A stretch of DNA of 64,000 bases from Hyposmocoma kahamanoa (GCF_003589595.1 NW_020654175.1:1748242-1812241), one strand, 5' to 3'. Numbered from the stretch's first letter, positions 13,401-24,980 are shown. Made by a program: numbers and translations. The notes: a model not told the origin generated them from the letters alone.

Positions 13401-16400
13401 TTAGGGTCGTATTCTAGAACTCTACTCAATGCTCAAGTCAGGATTTGAATATGGTTTAAAGCACTCGAAATCATACTCAAGTCCCTGCCATTAGGGTCGT
13501 ATTTCCAGTGCTTGTGTTTCAATTGCAATCCTGACTTAAGCATTGAGTTGAGTTCTAGAATACGACCCTTAAAGTTGTTACCACGAGCTTCTATTTGAGA
13601 TCCACGGAAGGATTCCAGCGGTGCATCTTCGTCATAATACATTGATTCATTTGCCTGAGGCAATCGCTAATTACATGCAATATTCGTTCATTTGGCGTGC
13701 GAGCAACAATTTTAACAAATTGTAACCTATTTTCATTTCGATCTATTCAACCCAAAATGGCGTCCGCAAAGAACTTACATCTCGTTCATTTTTTAGCAGT
13801 GAAGTGAGTTACCAAATGTTGTTTATTGTCACGGAAGAAAAAAGCAATGGAAGTGCGTTGATGACTATCGGAACCGTTGTCGCCAAAACTCAGCATTCAC
13901 AATTTGAAACACTATGAAACCTTGAAAAGGAACAAGACTACGTTCGTTTATCTAGATATTTAAGTAGTATGTGGCTCCATTGCAATTAACTTTCCTTTTA
14001 GATAACATTTTAGGCGAATGTTTTAAATTTAAGTGACCTCTTTGGAACTTACCTATGTAAGGAAGTATGTCGTGCAACAAATTAAAATAAATCTCCTTAC
14101 CGCCTGTGGCTGTAATGGGAAGGAAAAAGGCCCAAAGGTTTTATTTGGGGCATTATTGTCAAGTTAACCACCACAAATCATACTATTTACGAGCAAGTGT
14201 GCTGAAAAATATTTACATTACATACACAAAAACAATAATAAAAGAACCAATAGAACGTCAGTTCTCTCACTTTTTTCTTAAATGTATTTAAGGAATTTGC
14301 GAACATATCAACATCGATGAAATTTGAAACATAGCATGCCCTTTTTGAACGTGAGGAGATTCGTGGTACATTAAACGAGATTTTTCTGTATAAGTTCAAC
14401 GGAACCAATGTTCTCGTGCAGGAGCTTGTATAAAAATATACTACCTAGGATATGACGTCTAGAAATTAGCGATTGTACGTTATGTCTTTGTACACTGTCT
14501 TCGTAGTCAGTATAGCAAAAACCAGAGCGATAGTCCAGGGACTTTAAAAGTTTCTTTTGAACTCTTTCTATTCTATCTTGATGGACAGAATACTTCCAAA
14601 CTCTAAAATATTACGAACGTAAGCGTTATATAATATTTTAAGTGTACCCTAGTAAATGGTTTTCCTATGCGTAGGATCAAATCTGTTTGCTTATATGCCC
14701 TAGTCACCATATTATCAATGTGTTTGTTGAACTGCAACTTGGAATCCATTGTGATGCCCAGATCACGAATAGAATCCACGCCAGATAAGATAAGTTATGG
14801 TAGAAGCGAAGGGGATTATTTTTGCTACTAAAAGTTATGACGTAGGACTTATCCAAATTCCGAGGCCAAAATTATCCTTACAGAAACATTCGAAGGTACG
14901 TAAATGTTGCTGTAATTTCGCACAATCATCAAGTGTTATTGTGAGAATTGGTAAAACAGATGCTGACGTCAAGAACACATAATGAAAATAGAAAAGGACC
15001 GAGATTACCGAGCCTTGAGGGATGCCTGACGGAATGTTCAAGAATCTAGAGCGTAACCCTAGAGCGCAACTGCCCGGCACCGATTACTCACTAAATATTT
15101 CATTATGATGATAGAGCGATAGGGCGGTAACTGAAAGGATCCAAAGCGTCTTTACCCGGTTTCAATATGGGAATAACTACATGGGTGTTCCATTCCTCAA
15201 GAGGACGTTCTGAAAGAAATATGGCGTTGATCAGTTCTAAAAATTTCATTTTACTTGATGTCCCCGCCATTTTCAGGAAGGAATATGGGATTCCGTCCAC
15301 TCCCGGAGAGGAGTCTCGAAGGTGGTCCAAAACCAGGGTCAATTCTGAGAATGAGAAAGGGTCATTCATGCGGTCTGGGGAGACTGAGCTCAAAGCGAAT
15401 TAAGAAGCTTCTTCTTGACTGAGAACCCATGGAGGGTATAGCTAATAATAGAGCAGTCTCAGTCAGCTGTGGACCGTTGTTATTCCAATTTCTATTACAT
15501 AGCTGTTTGCGGTAAAAGTGTGAATTTATTTCATAGTAGGTATTTATAAGACGCTTCAAGAGCAATATAATGCCCCAGGGCGCTTTTATGAGCTGAAATA
15601 AAAAATAGAAATAGCGATCTCGCGACCTACAAAAGGCATTATTAATTAGGCTAGTAATAGACGTATTCCCTCTATTGTTTCGTTAATTTCGCCCTTTGTA
15701 TTAATAATTATAACAAAGTAGTGGAGTCATTTCACATAAAATATAATTGAATATCAATTCAAAAAAATACAAATAAAATGAGTTTATTATTATTATTAAT
15801 AATCGACATCCGGTGAACGTGAGCAGCGGTGGTTGTGTTTCTCGTACCTTCAGCTATAACCCTGTGTTTTCTGTAGATTTTGTCGTATGGAAATAAACAT
15901 GAGCGCGATGTTAACTCGCAGCGCAACAAGAAACGCAAACACAAGCCGCTCCCTCCGGGCCTCCGGCCTCCCCCGGAGCTGCCTCCCGGCCTGCTGGCTC
16001 CGGTCGCCGGCGACGCCGCCCCGCTCGACGACGGCCCCCTCTCCGACAACCTCGAGGACTTCGCGAGAGAGGACAAGCCTCTGCTGACCTTGATCAACCA
16101 GAAGCGGCCCAACATCGAAAGTCGCACCAAAGCTAAGTATGGCTCCGGACATCTTTTCCATTTATGCATTACAGCAGCCACTGGATAATTCTCGAAACGT
16201 CCGAGGCGCCTATTTGTTTTCTTTTATGATGAGGGGTCATTTTCGTCTGACAGAACGCACGACTACGAGGACGGTGACGGCCGATACTTCGACGACGCGC
16301 CCATGCTCAACAGCGAAGTCGACAAGCGCGGCGACCGCGTCGGGCCCGTCGGCACAGGAGTCGCCGACGACGACGCCGACGCGCTGGAGAGTTTGGACAC

Positions 16401-16428
16401 CGAACACGAGGAGTGGCCTTTAGGTTAG
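7413..16428 (+). CDS. Gene B: unrecognised basic, probably nuclear protein (8 exons, 5' incomplete)
   Basis: Exons: 7413-7467, 8146-8232 (or to 8238), 8424-8613, 12253-12339, 12537-12650, 13020-13271, 15877-16136 and 16254-16428, stop TAG 16426-16428. Every junction has AG/GT borders, and the phases (2,2,0,0,0,0,2) join into one frame of about 405 codons. Visible order: Arg-rich RRLSRSLMAYDEENSERRHS; Lys-rich KHGKMKRSHGKMKNK; a compact segment containing LEVDIHCRHQRLFPNNSF and NDKNIKVINNGRVFERNRV that looks like a folded domain; a Pro/Ala linker; basic KQWHRSKKRKLKE; a Gly-rich stretch and IIIEDFVEVKPN; QRNKKRKHKPLPPGLRPP; and an acidic end. Basic clusters suggest nuclear targeting. I do not recognise the family. 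The first coding exon was not found between 2 and 7.4 kb. GC-rich exons stand out against AT-rich introns. Confidence 0.7.
8667..8778. repeat. Two adjacent 21-bp-arm hairpins in intron 3 of gene B
   Basis: Hairpin 1: arms 8667-8687 and 8692-8712 (GTTGCTACGTTTGGCTAGAG...), one mismatch, loop ATCC. Hairpin 2: arms 8733-8753 and 8758-8778 (GTATTGTTCGTCGCAACAGC...), two mismatches, loop ATCT. They share arm length and loop size and are separated by 20 bases of TCG-rich sequence. They start about 50 bases after the exon 3 donor AAG/GTAAGT. The exon frame stays open through them to 8883. Confidence 0.7.
9340..9535 (+). repeat. 3' tail of a decayed non-LTR element
   Basis: AT-rich sequence ends in TGTATGTATG and an AAATAAATAAATAAAT-type tract (9503-9535). 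This resembles the 3' UTR and tail of jockey-like non-LTR elements. No coding part is attached on its 5' side. Confidence 0.35.
9655..10070 (+). pseudogene. Non-LTR retrotransposon RT fragment
   Basis: Conceptual translation with frame changes shows GVPQGS (RT motif near 9690), a degraded Y-A-D box near 9760, then DLNNLYKYYIENKIIVNISK and GRINEVGDLGVLLDFKMSMS. These are the palm and thumb of a jockey-superfamily RT. It is broken by shifts and stops. The plus-strand RT tail at 11310-11865 may be the continuation of this copy, split by the minus-strand insertion at 10262-11390. Confidence 0.6.
10262..11390 (-). pseudogene. Non-LTR retrotransposon RT fragment with 3' tail (minus strand)
   Basis: The minus strand at 11379-11101 reads NIQHDLENVSKWAHDNGIII, NIAKTKCMHIQS and ELVNNFRYLRLEID, which is an RT thumb region. 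Degenerate C-terminal sequence continues to about 10650, and a 3' UTR ends in GTGGAGAAATAAATAAAC near 10270-10300. It looks like a 5'-truncated insertion within the plus-strand RT remnant whose parts flank it. Confidence 0.55.
11310..11865 (+). pseudogene. Non-LTR RT C-terminal fragment
   Basis: Translation gives KRIERIQKKMLSY, then in shifted frames GLLFDMLRGRLDCPELLSKI, SLFTPKR and NYGMNSVLTRIMRAFN. This is the characteristic C-terminus of jockey-type ORF2 proteins. It is multiply frameshifted. The 5' edge overlaps the neighbouring minus-strand fragment because the boundary is uncertain. Confidence 0.55.
13401..13571. mobile_element. MITE copy 1 (165 bp, TTA duplication)
   Basis: The body is 13404-13568 with terminal inverted repeats GGGTCGTATTCTAGAACTCT and its near-complement, and TTA on both sides (13401-13403, 13569-13571). 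An internal copy of TTAGGGTCGTATT occurs mid-element. Two relatives lie at 26205-26385 and 40058-40228. A 3-bp TWA duplication is the hallmark of PIF/Harbinger transposons, so this is probably a non-autonomous member. It lies in intron 6 of gene B. Confidence 0.85.
14160..15565 (-). pseudogene. Non-LTR retrotransposon RT fragment (minus strand)
   Basis: The minus strand reads FSFSELTLVLDHLRDSSPGV, DGIPYSFLKMAG, VIPILKPGKDALDPFSYRPI (15393-15103), then GIPQGSV near 15020, and DLGITMDSKLQFNKHIDNMV near 14760. This is the order of a non-LTR RT from the fingers to the thumb. A large piece with the catalytic YADD box is deleted between the last two blocks. It lies in intron 6 of gene B. Confidence 0.7.
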
Positions 16429-18167
16429 CGTTAGGCCGTTTCGAGACAGGGTTCACTAGTTGTCGTCGGTGTTGTCTCGCGCGCGGATTTACGCTAAGGC
16501 CCAGTAGGCCCGAGCCTAGGGCTGCCAGATTTTAGGGGCGGCCAATAGTGGCATAAAATTCACTGATGATATCACAGGAATAACTCAAAGTACAAAAATA
16601 TTCTAAAGGCTCACGCACATTATGGCGGGCCGCACTGCACCGCATCGTGTAACAATAATCTTCCTAAATCACTTTCGTACATTTTATGCATTGACCTATC
16701 GACAAATGGACGTCGGGTTCGCGGTAAAAAGTGTCCGCACCTGTAGGGCGTTAAAATCTCACACGTCAATCGCGTAACAGCCTTCGTTTATTCGACTGAC
16801 AACGCGGTTGTCACTCTTGCAGTACCATATGATGATAACTTGCAAAAATTACTGCAGTAAAGTATAAAAACAGGGTTTTGTATCATATTTTCACTAAACA
16901 AATACATTGTGTTATCATAGTTTTCATTTAAAAGTGTTATTTTATACACTTTTATAGTATGTAATTTATATCTAAATGAATAATAAATATAAACCACACA
17001 AGCACACAAAATAATCAAATAGCTAACTGTCCTTTTTGTACACATTGTATGCGCAAAAGATGGAAAGAGGTCCATTACATCAATTTTAAAAAGTTTATAA
17101 ACTTCTTGGCCATTTTCAATTTGTTCGAACCACAAGCGATTGAAATATTTAGGACGAAGAAACTATAGAGTCGCTTTGATTTTAATCTTATTTTTAATTG
17201 ACCGTTACCAATAATTTACAAAATATTGTTGTAATCGTTTTACTGCTTGGGATTACCTATCAGAAGTCTGAAAATAAATTTGCCCGAAATAACGTTACCT
17301 CGAATTTTCATAATGTGAAATGTATTTTTTTAGGAATATTACAAAACAAAAGTTAATTTTGTCTTTATGAAAAGCATCAAAATTACTTGAAAGCGTAACG
17401 ATTTTATTATAAATTGGTTTTCCGAATTACGGATATTTGATATTAACACATTAAGTTATAATAATATAATATAATATAAGTACATTGCTTATAGTGCACG
17501 CTTATTTTCACATTTGTATGTATGTATCTGCCCGACTCTTTATTATTTCTTTAAGCGATTTTGTACAAAATTCGACATAATAAAGAGTAATATATAAAAT
17601 ATAAAATTAATTAAAATTTACAATAAAGGCTATTCCATTTCTCTTGCATTCAAGTAATTTTCAGTGGAAGCGAAATATGGTGCAATTTTTTTTAAGTATC
17701 CAGTAAAAGCTGAATATGGTGTTTTTGGGCCTTTAAATTGTTGCAAGCAAAATTAGCCAGTACTGCAATGACGTTGCAATTTAAATTAAATGTTTTTGTT
17801 TTTTTATATTTCGTTACATGCCACTACGTTTGTATCGGTTAACTTCGGACTTTTTTTCGTGGTTTTTGTATTAGACCCGATGTCCATTTCTTGGTAGGTC
17901 AATGATTTTATGTATATATAGGTAATATGTCTACCAGTATATGATGAGTGCTGAGAAAGGAGTGGCTGGTACTGACTACATGGCCCGGGGCCTAGGGCAG
18001 CCAAATTTGCAATCTTAAGACTGCAAATCCTCCACTGTCCATACCACAGAGCAATAAATGCAGTAGACGTAAATATATAAAAAGCAATAAATGCGAGCGC
18101 AGTTCGCCAATTTCGCTATGCATGGTATGGTTGTGTCGTTTTTCGTGCAGATTCTCTAAAACTCTAA
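16429..18167. other. Noncoding DNA after gene B
   Basis: No exon is supported. A short similar segment (GCCTAGGGCTGCC near 16517 and GCCTAGGGCAGCC near 17990) occurs twice, about 1.47 kb apart, and may mark the ends of a decayed repeat. Confidence 0.3.
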
Positions 18168-18270
18168 ATGCCTTGTTGTGCTATTTCGGGGTGCACAAAT
18201 AGTAGCCTCACCAAAAATGTTACCCGCGTGGTGGTGGTATTTCATATCACCGGAAAGTCTTATTTTAACA
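18168..18270 (+). pseudogene. THAP-domain N-terminus remnant
   Basis: From ATG at 18168 the frame reads MPCCAISGCTNSSLTKN followed by VVVVFHITG. C-x4-C near the start and FH after about 20 residues match the opening of the THAP zinc finger, which binds DNA in P-element-type transposases and in host THAP proteins. The frame then loses resemblance and no C-x2-H half is seen. It is either one exon of a THAP gene or a transposase relic; I favour a relic. Confidence 0.45.
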
Positions 18271-18899
18271 AATTTTTGATTTTCTGTTTATCGATGTTGT
18301 TTTTTTGTTACGAGAAACGAAAGTAAAGCTTGTACCCCTGGAATATGGCCGCTTCTTTTTGAAGAATTAAATTAAAAATCGAATTCTTCGTCGTTCGGCA
18401 TTTAACCGCTAGATGACAGTGCATCTATTGAAATTTCAATATAATGTCAAAACGTCTTAAATTCGCAATAATCTTAGAGGATGGAAAAAAGCAATAATAG
18501 TATAATATTGACGGTTTACCACGACGCAGGTGATAGGGTGTTAGTTGTCACTGCCGCGCCATGGTGACGGAAGGTAGAAATAAATGAGACGTCGGTTGGT
18601 GAATTACTGATCGACTGATGACTGAAACTTATTTATATTATAATGATACGTGTTCTTACTGCTTTCTTTTGCTTGCACTAAGACGTGTCAGAATGTCGGA
18701 AAAGGGTTCGACATCTGGCGCGTCTGGTGGTTGCTACAAACGGCATCGAACTTTCAACGGTACGCTAGCAGGGTTAAGTTTAAAATATATTAACAGTCCA
18801 GATTTTGTTACATCTTTTTAAATTTGAAAGTACGACTGATGAATATCAAGATAATATTAATAATATAATAATTAGATTTATAATTGTTATAAGTTTTGT

Positions 18900-19430
18900 T
18901 GTAAGTGTGTGCCCCTCCCCATGAACCTCTTGGTTATGCGGGAAGGGCACTATGACCTGTGCGCGCATAGTAGCCTTACAAGTTCAGGTTTTGACCCCAG
19001 ATCAGCCAGTGTCCAGGGTTGTCACAGACCTCTGTCACTTGACTTCATCCGGTTCTTCGAGAGGCTAGTACCTCGGGTTAGCCGCCCCGGGTGCACGTAC
19101 AGTGCCCTCCCTATTTTCTAGATAAGTACCGGAGCTGTAGGCACGCTCACTTCCCGTTGCGCATTGCACAACTAGCGGTTGCCACCGCTTAGCCGTCGAC
19201 TTTGAGTCTATTACCAAATCTCCTTATTGGTGGCGGAGCTGTAAGTCACGCTCACTTCCCGATGTCGAAAAAAAATAAACGACGTCTCTCCAGTTCCCGA
19301 TAACCTAAGCGGCTGGTGGGATCGGAGGTTATCTAGCTTATCCTCTACTAGCTCTCCGGGCTAGTGCCGGAGATGTCAGTCGCAGTATCTTGCGACAATG
19401 TTCGGACATAGCTTCCAAGTTAGAGGGCTA
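18900..19430. repeat. GC-richer repeat-like block with an internal duplication
   Basis: GGAGCTGTAGGCACGCTCAC (19131-) recurs as GGAGCTGTAAGTCACGCTCA at 19235-19261, both followed by CTTCCCG or TTCCCG, and a weaker third copy starts near 19369. Composition differs from the AT-rich flanks. It may be the 3' UTR of a retrotransposon; I do not recognise the family. Confidence 0.4.
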
Positions 19431-19749
19431 CTCGCGTGCCCCGGACTTCGCCTCGCTTCAGGCCCTCGACTAGACCGCTAGTAAGACGCGCTGGCTGCTC
19501 ACGAGACAGACGCCCCGGACACATGCAAAACCGGGGCAGACAAACATGTCCGTTTCGGCAGCTAATCACGAACACCAGCGAGACCGTACCCAAGCCCGGG
19601 TTCGCCAGAGGCGTAAAGGCGTATCACTGGCGGAGGGCGCGGCCCGGACGTCCGCTGTGCCCTGGTTTTGCCGTCGAGCCCGTAATGTTTCCGGGAGACC
19701 CTGTCTCTCGGGTCGGTAGATAGGGGCTGGTTCTGGCAGCAATCGAAGC

Positions 19750-20560
19750 TTAAGACACTGGGTGTTTCTTCCGTGGTCGCAGGCGAGTCCCGCTACCGCG
19801 CGGGCGCCAAGGGCGCTGGCCGCCACGGGGGCCGCGACGCGCGCCGCCGCCCCGCCGCCGCCGCGCGGAGCCGGCCNNNNNNNNNNNNNNNNNNNNNNNN
19901 NNNNNNNNNNNNNNNNNNNNNNNNNNNNNNNNNNNNNNNNNNNNNNNNNNNNNNNNNNNNNNNNNNNNNNNNNNNNNNNNNNNNNNNNNNNNNNNNNNNN
20001 NNNNNNNNNNNNNNNNNNNNNNNNNNNNNNNNNNNNNNNNNNNNNNNNNNNNNNNNNNNNNNNNNNNNNNNNNNNNNNNNNNNNNNNNNNNNNNNNNNNN
20101 NNNNNNNNNNNNNNNNNNNNNNNNNNNNNNNNNNNNNNNNNNNNNNNNNNNNNNNNNNNNNNNNNNNNNNNNNNNNNNNNNNNNNNNNNNNNNNNNNNNN
20201 NNNNNNNNNNNNNNNNNNNNNNNNNNNNNNNNNNNNNNNNNNNNNNNNNNNNNNNNNNNNNNNNNNNNNNNNNNNNCGTCGAGCGAGAGCGCGTCGCGCG
20301 ACTGACCCGCCGCTCGGCGCCTCAACTTCCCGCTGATTCCGTCCGTCGATTTTACCATTAGTGCAGTGCAACGTAGTCCGACTGTCCCGCTCGACGCTGT
20401 GTCTACCGACCTCGCGAACGCCTCGGGCCTCGGCTCGGTCCGCCCGGCCCGCGGCCCTCGCAGACGCCGAGAGCCGCCGCGGCCGCCGCGCCCGCCCCGA
20501 ACGAAGACTCGCCTTCGCATTTTTTAGCTTGTACGGGTCGGCACGGTGAGCTGGTGACGT
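19750..20560. promoter_or_regulatory. CpG-rich block around an assembly gap, possible first exon
   Basis: Sequence on both sides of the gap is very rich in CG, unlike the surrounding DNA. On the + strand a good acceptor (GGTCGCAG) precedes an open Arg/Ala-rich stretch at 19783-19876, and a good donor (GCACG/GTGAGC) lies at 20546. This would fit a promoter with a GC-rich 5' exon, perhaps of gene C downstream, but no start or product can be assigned. Confidence 0.35.
19877..20276. other. Assembly gap (400 N)
   Basis: Exactly 400 undetermined bases. Open frames that cross it are artefacts of the N run. Confidence 0.99.
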
Positions 20561-22596
20561 CGCCGAGTGAAATTCTGCCCTAGGAACGAAGAAAGGCACA
20601 ACTGTCGTATAAAGCACGCCTAGTAGTATTTTTTTTCGTTTAGGCAGAATTGCACTGCGTAGGAAACGTTTTTCGGTATCGAGTACTGCAGTGATATTTA
20701 CGAAAAACTTGAAACTTAATCCTAGATTTGAAATTAGACTGACCGAGTAGACAAATTCCGGTCGCCGCGGCGCCGGGGTTTATGATTTGCTTTTTTTTGG
20801 GATTAGACGCCGGAACTTCGATAAGTCTCGACTCCGAAGAATGCGACCGACTAGTCCTGATACTTTTGGCTTTGTCGTTTTCTCGGGTGACATTCATGTA
20901 ATTTGACGAACGTCGCGACGTAACGCGATCGACACGTTTTATAGATAATCAGAAATTTGTGTATATTTTTGTAAAATTTCATATTTTTGTAAACATTCAT
21001 ATTTGGCAGGGTGATTTTTAATTAACCTGTCACCTTTTAACGCAAAGTTTCAACCCCCTAGTTATAGCAAATTACAACTGCCAATTGTACACATGCTCTT
21101 AAAAGGTCTCGGGTTCAGTACGATGGACCGACACGACTACGCGGCTGTCGCGACTGTCGCACTTGTTCGTTTTCGATTAGAGTTAAGGACTTTTTAGTTT
21201 TAGGTACACGTTTTGCCAAAGCTGTTGAACTCGCGCACAGGGTGTTGCTGCGATGTGTCCCCGGTCACATTTTCTCTATACCACTACGATGTACTGAACG
21301 CATGTCGGACGATTCGCAAACAATCAACATCTTTTCTTATTATTATTATTATTTTTAGTGGCTTATTCTATGTCTTTCACAATTCCGCCAATGTCGCGTA
21401 GAAAGTCTCTACACGTGAAGAGGTAAAATATCGTTTTTTATTAACGGTCTTGGTATTTGACAAATATTTTCATCATATCAGAGTCATCTGATAACTAACA
21501 CTTGAAACCAGGTACTACTACTGTTGTAATCCAAAAATTGTGAAAACACGATTCGAAAGTTAAAAAAATACTGAAACGATCTTATTGCGAATAATGTGAT
21601 TATTTTCAAATCGTGTTATGTCAATTCTACAATTTTAAGACAGAATTTGGTCTCGCGCGCGAAAGTAAACTGTCGCACCGCGGATGACCAGCCGACTTCA
21701 ACGTGCGAGTACATCGCAGTGGGAACCTGTTGGCTGGCCTTGAATTTAAGTCTCGAAATGTTTATATTTTTATATTCCTTACTACAACAATGCAATGTTG
21801 TAAACCATTTAAAAATAATAACTTGTACTTTCCGCAACACCCAACACCCTGTGCCGATAGGTACAATAGGTCATAAGTCGGTTCAATTATTGCAAAATAC
21901 CTTATTGAATGTGTTACGAGTGTCGACACTAGCCTTTACTGCCACTATTTGTTCTTGACATGTTTTTCATCCGTCGTTTCTTACTCCCCTGCGAGTATGA
22001 ATAAAAAAAGTGAAAAATAGCGCGTTCAATTGCAGACTGTTTTCGCAACTGAAATGTCTGGTAAAGCCAGAGGGCAGCTATGGAAATGATATTGCTTGAA
22101 CTTGTTATTTAGTCGCGTTTTTGCGCTGCGTTTGCTCCAAGAATGAATTTATTGTTCTAATTATATTACTACGGGCTTGAATTGTTCATTTGCCTCGGCG
22201 ATATGGGTACATTTGAAACAGAACGAAATTGGAGAGCACTTCTCTAAGAACTAACTACAGGAGATATATAAAATTTCACATGCACGTACATTTCTGTTAT
22301 TTTTTTGACTTTAGTGTGACAGAAGCTTATGACTTATTTTGTACAAGTATTTTGTTTCCGTGTTTGTTTATTTGTTTGACAACGACCTCCTCGCAGTTCC
22401 GTTTTTAACCATTTAGGACCAAATGCAGCGTCTCTGTTCACATGTTTGTATTCTCATCATTTGCTAAAACGCAATATTTGTTTTAAGTACGGAGAGTGGC
22501 AATATACTTTCAAGACTGAAACGTGCCTTTTATTTACATGTTAGCCTTCGCCGGCGTCTTCGTCCGCTTGCTTCGAAGTGGGGTCCAACCCTAATT
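20561..22596. other. Noncoding DNA, no feature seen
   Basis: Both strands lack supported exons or recognised transposon sequence. ORFs at 20640-20897 and 21596-21958 have no family resemblance and no plausible splice context. Confidence 0.35.
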
Positions 22597-22640
22597 CCAT
22601 CCAACCAAAGTCTTAATCCTTTAAGATTTTGGTTGGATGG
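22597..22640. repeat. 19-bp-arm hairpin
   Basis: Arm CCATCCAACCAAAGTCTTA (22597-22615) pairs with 22622-22640 with one mismatch around a 6-base loop. No coding explanation is seen. It could be a small fold-back element. Confidence 0.65.
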
Positions 22641-23839
22641 AGTTATAATAAATATTAAATCCAATTGTGTTATTGTTTTCTTTCGGCAACTATATACACC
22701 GCACAGTCGCCAATTTGGTCAATTTACTTAGCCTCGGATTAGATCATGTTATGTTGTGCCGCGAACCCACCGCGCGAACATGTTGTGTACGATTCGCTAT
22801 TGCGTTTGGAGTCTCCGCCGCGAACTTTGACCGCGGTTTCTCGTAACAGTGATAAATCTCTCGCGTGTTGAGCTTCAAGCTGATTAGAAACGTGTGGTAG
22901 TGTTGTTACGCGCAGTAATTATTAAGCGGACGAGAAATGCACACGCACTTCATTTTCATATACGACATTAGTTTCACGTTGTTGAGTGACGAATTTAAGT
23001 ATCAAAAGGTTTTTTAGAGTGTTTAAATTGCCAAGAAAATGCGCGTTGAAATTCCAAACACGAAAAGATGCTGTTTCTGCTTCCCTTCGCGGCAAGGACT
23101 GTTAGTGTTCGCATATTTCAGATTAGTAAGTACTTACTCCGGTACTAATACTATTTAGGTATCATAATGATCGGTGTTAAAAAAAACGCCGTTTTTAGGT
23201 TACGTAGCATTGTCTTACTGGCCTACTCTGGGATAACCTTATTCTAGCGTCACTGTTTTTCAATCTCCAGTGCATATGCCATGGGATCTGATTGCACCCA
23301 GAGTATTCATTTATTTATTGCATCATATGTACATAGCTACAGATCTTACATTGAGCATACTTAAGATAACATATGGACACTGCAGGGCATCGCAATATTC
23401 AATATATACACTCGTGTATACATGTATATACACTCATGCATATATATACATATATACACATGTGTACATATATACAAATATTATTTATCGGAAATACCGC
23501 ATGCAAAAAAAAAGTAAACTAAACAAAAACTAATAACAATCACAATAATAAAATAACATTATTGGATACATACATTTAAATTTTGAAATAATTAATAGCA
23601 GCGTTTTACACTTAGTATTAATAATTCAGACTAGACAAAATTAATTTTAATTTAGATGTAGCGATCACGAAATCATAGACAGATTATAATTATAGTACAG
23701 ATTATACTTATAATTATAAGTCAAGATTATATAGGTAAATAAACAAATCACACAGTCATAATTAAAATTAAATTCAAAATAAAATACATGTCACAATTAA
23801 AGTTAGTGTTAATGTCAAAATACCAAATTAAATTACTAA
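22641..23839. repeat. Noncoding DNA with a TATACA-type tract
   Basis: About 23400-23480 is a simple repeat of TATACA, TATACAC and CATATA units. The ORF spanning 23270-23533 is a by-product of it. Nothing else is recognised. Confidence 0.45.
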
Positions 23840-24070
23840 AATGAATCATTAAAAAAACTCATCGATTGAATAAAAACATTTCTCGGTAAGGAAAGATTTC
23901 AATTTTATATTAAAGGTCTTGTCATTTTTTTCGCTTTTAATACTGAGCGGTAATTTATTATATATTTTGATTGCTCTATAATAAGGGCTATTTTTGAACA
24001 TTTCCATCCTTGGTGTTGGAAGTACCAATTTATGGTAATTTATGGTATGGTGGTAGTAAGTTGTCAAACG
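23840..24070 (-). pseudogene. C-terminal tail of a non-LTR ORF2 (minus strand)
   Basis: The minus strand encodes LVLPTPRMEMFKNSPYYRAI, KIYNKLPLSIKSEKN and LKSFLTEKCFYSIDEFF. This matches the usual end of CR1/jockey-type ORF2 proteins (P...R......S..Y...K.YN.LP). The RT domain is absent. Sequence above 24070 is diverged. Confidence 0.55.
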
Positions 24071-24679
24071 GTCGTTTGTTTAGAACACGTAAAAGAGGAC
24101 ATATTTCACCGTATCTTGTCGATAACAAACAGCTTAATAAGGCCAATTCTAGAGCACTAAAATTAGCCTGCTTTGTACAATCCTTACATAAGTTTCAGGT
24201 TTCGATTTACCTCTGAAAAATTGGCGCCGAAAAGCGGTCTTTATTTTTTGCGAGATCGGGGTCATATTTATAAGCTGTGTAAGTGTCTATACTTTGGTCG
24301 GGACTTCGGGTTGTTTTTCGGGTGGAATGATCATCCCCCGCCTGTGCGAGACTGCCATATTTTGTCATTACGTACTTTCCGCAAGAAATGTTTTAATTGG
24401 TTATAGTTCAGGTAAACCTTGTAGGTAGGCATTGTAGTGTAGTTGTGTGTGGATAGTGCTCTGTGTGTAATGAAAAAATCTATACGATTCATGTCTGGTA
24501 AATATCTAATAATCGACTTGAAATCTTAGAACTAGAATGATAGTGTATGTTAGTTCTTCTTCTTTTTAGAATATGGCAGGCCGTAGCAGAATATCAGTGG
24601 CTTTGTGAAACACTCCGCCATTGTGCTGAGCTACAGACCTTTTTATCTCGCATCACTATTGTTACTGAACACTGTAGAG

Positions 24680-24740
24680 CGTTATATTTTTATTTATTAA
24701 TGTGTGGAGATAAATAAACGATTTTATTATTATTATTATA
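24680..24740 (+). repeat. Retrotransposon 3' tail with (TTA)n
   Basis: TGTGGAGATAAATAAACG followed by ATTTTATTATTATTATTATA is similar in form to the tail at 10270-10300 (on the other strand). It marks the 3' end of a truncated plus-strand element. Confidence 0.4.
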
Positions 24741-24960
24741 CCCAATCCCATGGCGTAACTGAGGACGCCTGATATGTGTTCAATTCAAATTCATGTAAAG
24801 GTCTGTACGATATACTAAATCTATGTATGTACGTGATTGATCGAGACGCGTACTTTGGAAACTTTATAGGAAAAGTTGCTGACACAAGGGCGTGGTCACT
24901 TAATTCATCATTGTGGGTTACAGTTACTGCTTGAGGTTGTATGTCAACATTGCAGCATAT
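24740..24960 (-). pseudogene. Endonuclease fragment of a non-LTR element (minus strand)
   Basis: The minus strand reads NVDIQPQAVTVTHNDELSDH and ALVSATFPIKFP. SDHALV is the last catalytic block of the APE-type endonuclease of non-LTR retrotransposons. The reading frame runs straight out of the adjacent 10-bp minisatellite, so the 5' side is replaced by repeat. Confidence 0.5.
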
Positions 24961-24980
24961 TAGGGTAGACCGGAGGCAAA

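Noticed and set aside
19750..20617. Long ORFs on both strands around 20 kb
   Set aside because: They cross the 400-N gap and are open only because N codons contain no stops.
23270..23533. 87-codon ORF
   Set aside because: Tyr/Ile/His/Thr-rich translation of a TATACA-type simple repeat.
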